In this document: in pieces, positions 63,294 to 64,000 of the stretch
Numbering within the stretch: position 1 is the stretch's first letter
Layout of the letters: every line of letters starts with the position of its first letter
Source: Megalonaias nervosa
Taxonomy: Eukaryota > Mollusca > Bivalvia > Unionida > Unionidae
Reading direction: 5' to 3'
DNA: 64,000 nucleotides
Assembly (NCBI GenBank): GCA_016617855.1
Contig: JAECUM010003202.1
Span: 80,772-144,771 of the forward strand
The notes under the pieces: model-generated
The model's database searches: none
What the model was told of the DNA's origin: nothing
The model's input: the letters and a program-made list of their open reading frames with translations, nothing else
Made by a program: the position numbers and the translations under genes

Positions 63294-63940
63294 GTAAACA
63301 CTGAATAACGACTAAACTATGTACTTGAATATACATGATATTTTTTGCCTGTTGTTTCAGAATAAATTTTATTTATATAACCCTTTTGCTGTTTTATAAA
63401 GTGTTACATAACAGGACAGGTGAAATATTATCATGTAAAGCAACCATAGATACATAAAAAGATCTAGGTTTACAATTTATGATTGAAACCCTACTGTCTA
63501 CACAATATACATAAACGTAAAATGTAAGAAACTCAAATCTCTTGGAAACAGTAGCCAATCAGTTGTTTTAATTGTCATATTTAAATTTAGCACATCAAAA
63601 TCAATAATAAATGGTACATTTTATCTCTGAAGCAGACGACTTCTAAAAAAATTGTAGACCAGTGTTATTTGAAGTTCAGTGTCAAGGGTTTCATCAGGTC
63701 CAAATTTTGCCCTCTCTAACTCCACACATTTGAACATTAGTTTGTCAGTAACGCACAACTGAGAGACAGAGACCGAGAGAAGGAAGAGGAGATGGGATTT
63801 AGATGAAATTGTGTAAAATGTTCAATTCATTTAAAAAACGGGAATTATTAATACTTTTTTCTCATTTTCTTATGATGTTAATCATTAATCAGTGAAAATT
63901 CATCACTTTTCTAGAATATAGAAGCGATAGCCCACTGTTG
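63294..63940. other. Sequence downstream of the pseudogene
   Basis: AT-rich DNA. AATAAA occurs at about 63361, shortly after the pseudogene stop, and could be its former poly(A) signal. No other feature is seen. Confidence 0.4.
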
Positions 63941-63942
63941 AA

Positions 63943-63944
63943 TT

Positions 63945-64000
<56 letters not shown>
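63943..64000. repeat. TA dinucleotide tract at the window end
   Basis: A TA run of at least 55 bp continues to the last base of the window. Confidence 0.97.

Overview
This is nuclear DNA of a metazoan, most likely a mollusc or another lophotrochozoan. It has a spliced animal gene with long introns, AT-rich and CpG-poor non-coding DNA, tRNA-derived SINEs, DIRS-type tyrosine-recombinase retroelements, hAT, Tigger and ISL2EU-like DNA transposons, and many minisatellites. The phylum is inferred from this mix; I could not run a search. No prokaryotic genes, rRNA, functional tRNA genes or CRISPR arrays are visible.

The only host gene I can support is the 3' part of an SVOP-like gene (synaptic vesicle 2-related protein, major facilitator superfamily). 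It lies on the + strand from 1164 to 45743 as ten exons. All nine introns have GT/AG borders and compatible phases. Together the exons encode the C-terminal 318 residues, from about TM5 to the stop. The N-terminal exons lie upstream of the window.

Introns make up nearly all of the gene and carry the mobile elements. The 12.9 kb first intron in the window holds a foldback MITE, a decayed hAT element (4529-6324), SINEs and a DIRS copy (about 9.0-12.5 kb). The next introns hold nested SINEs, tandem arrays and a hAT MITE. The 12.0 kb intron holds an internally deleted Tigger (22183-24042), a second DIRS copy (about 25.5-29.0 kb, itself hit by a SINE) and further SINEs. A later intron holds an internally deleted ISL2EU-like element (39062-41324) with THAP, DDE and SAP remnants. 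Most boundaries are supported by target-site duplications (TSDs) and terminal inverted repeats (TIRs) read directly from the sequence.

Downstream of the SVOP stop (45.7-64 kb) I see no intact gene. The region has divergent tandem repeats, SINE copies, a hAT MITE with perfect termini (52120-52265), a CpG-richer stretch from about 56.8 kb, long dinucleotide tracts, and a broken copy of an uncharacterised cysteine-rich repeat-associated protein (61.4-63.3 kb) split by a small MITE.

I found no convincing new biological system. The best leads are the three-segment foldback conserved at the 3' end of both DIRS copies, arrays of AGGTCA direct repeats in two intronic tandem repeats, two interacting tRNA-derived SINE families, and CpG-decay-type stops in the ISL2EU SAP remnant.
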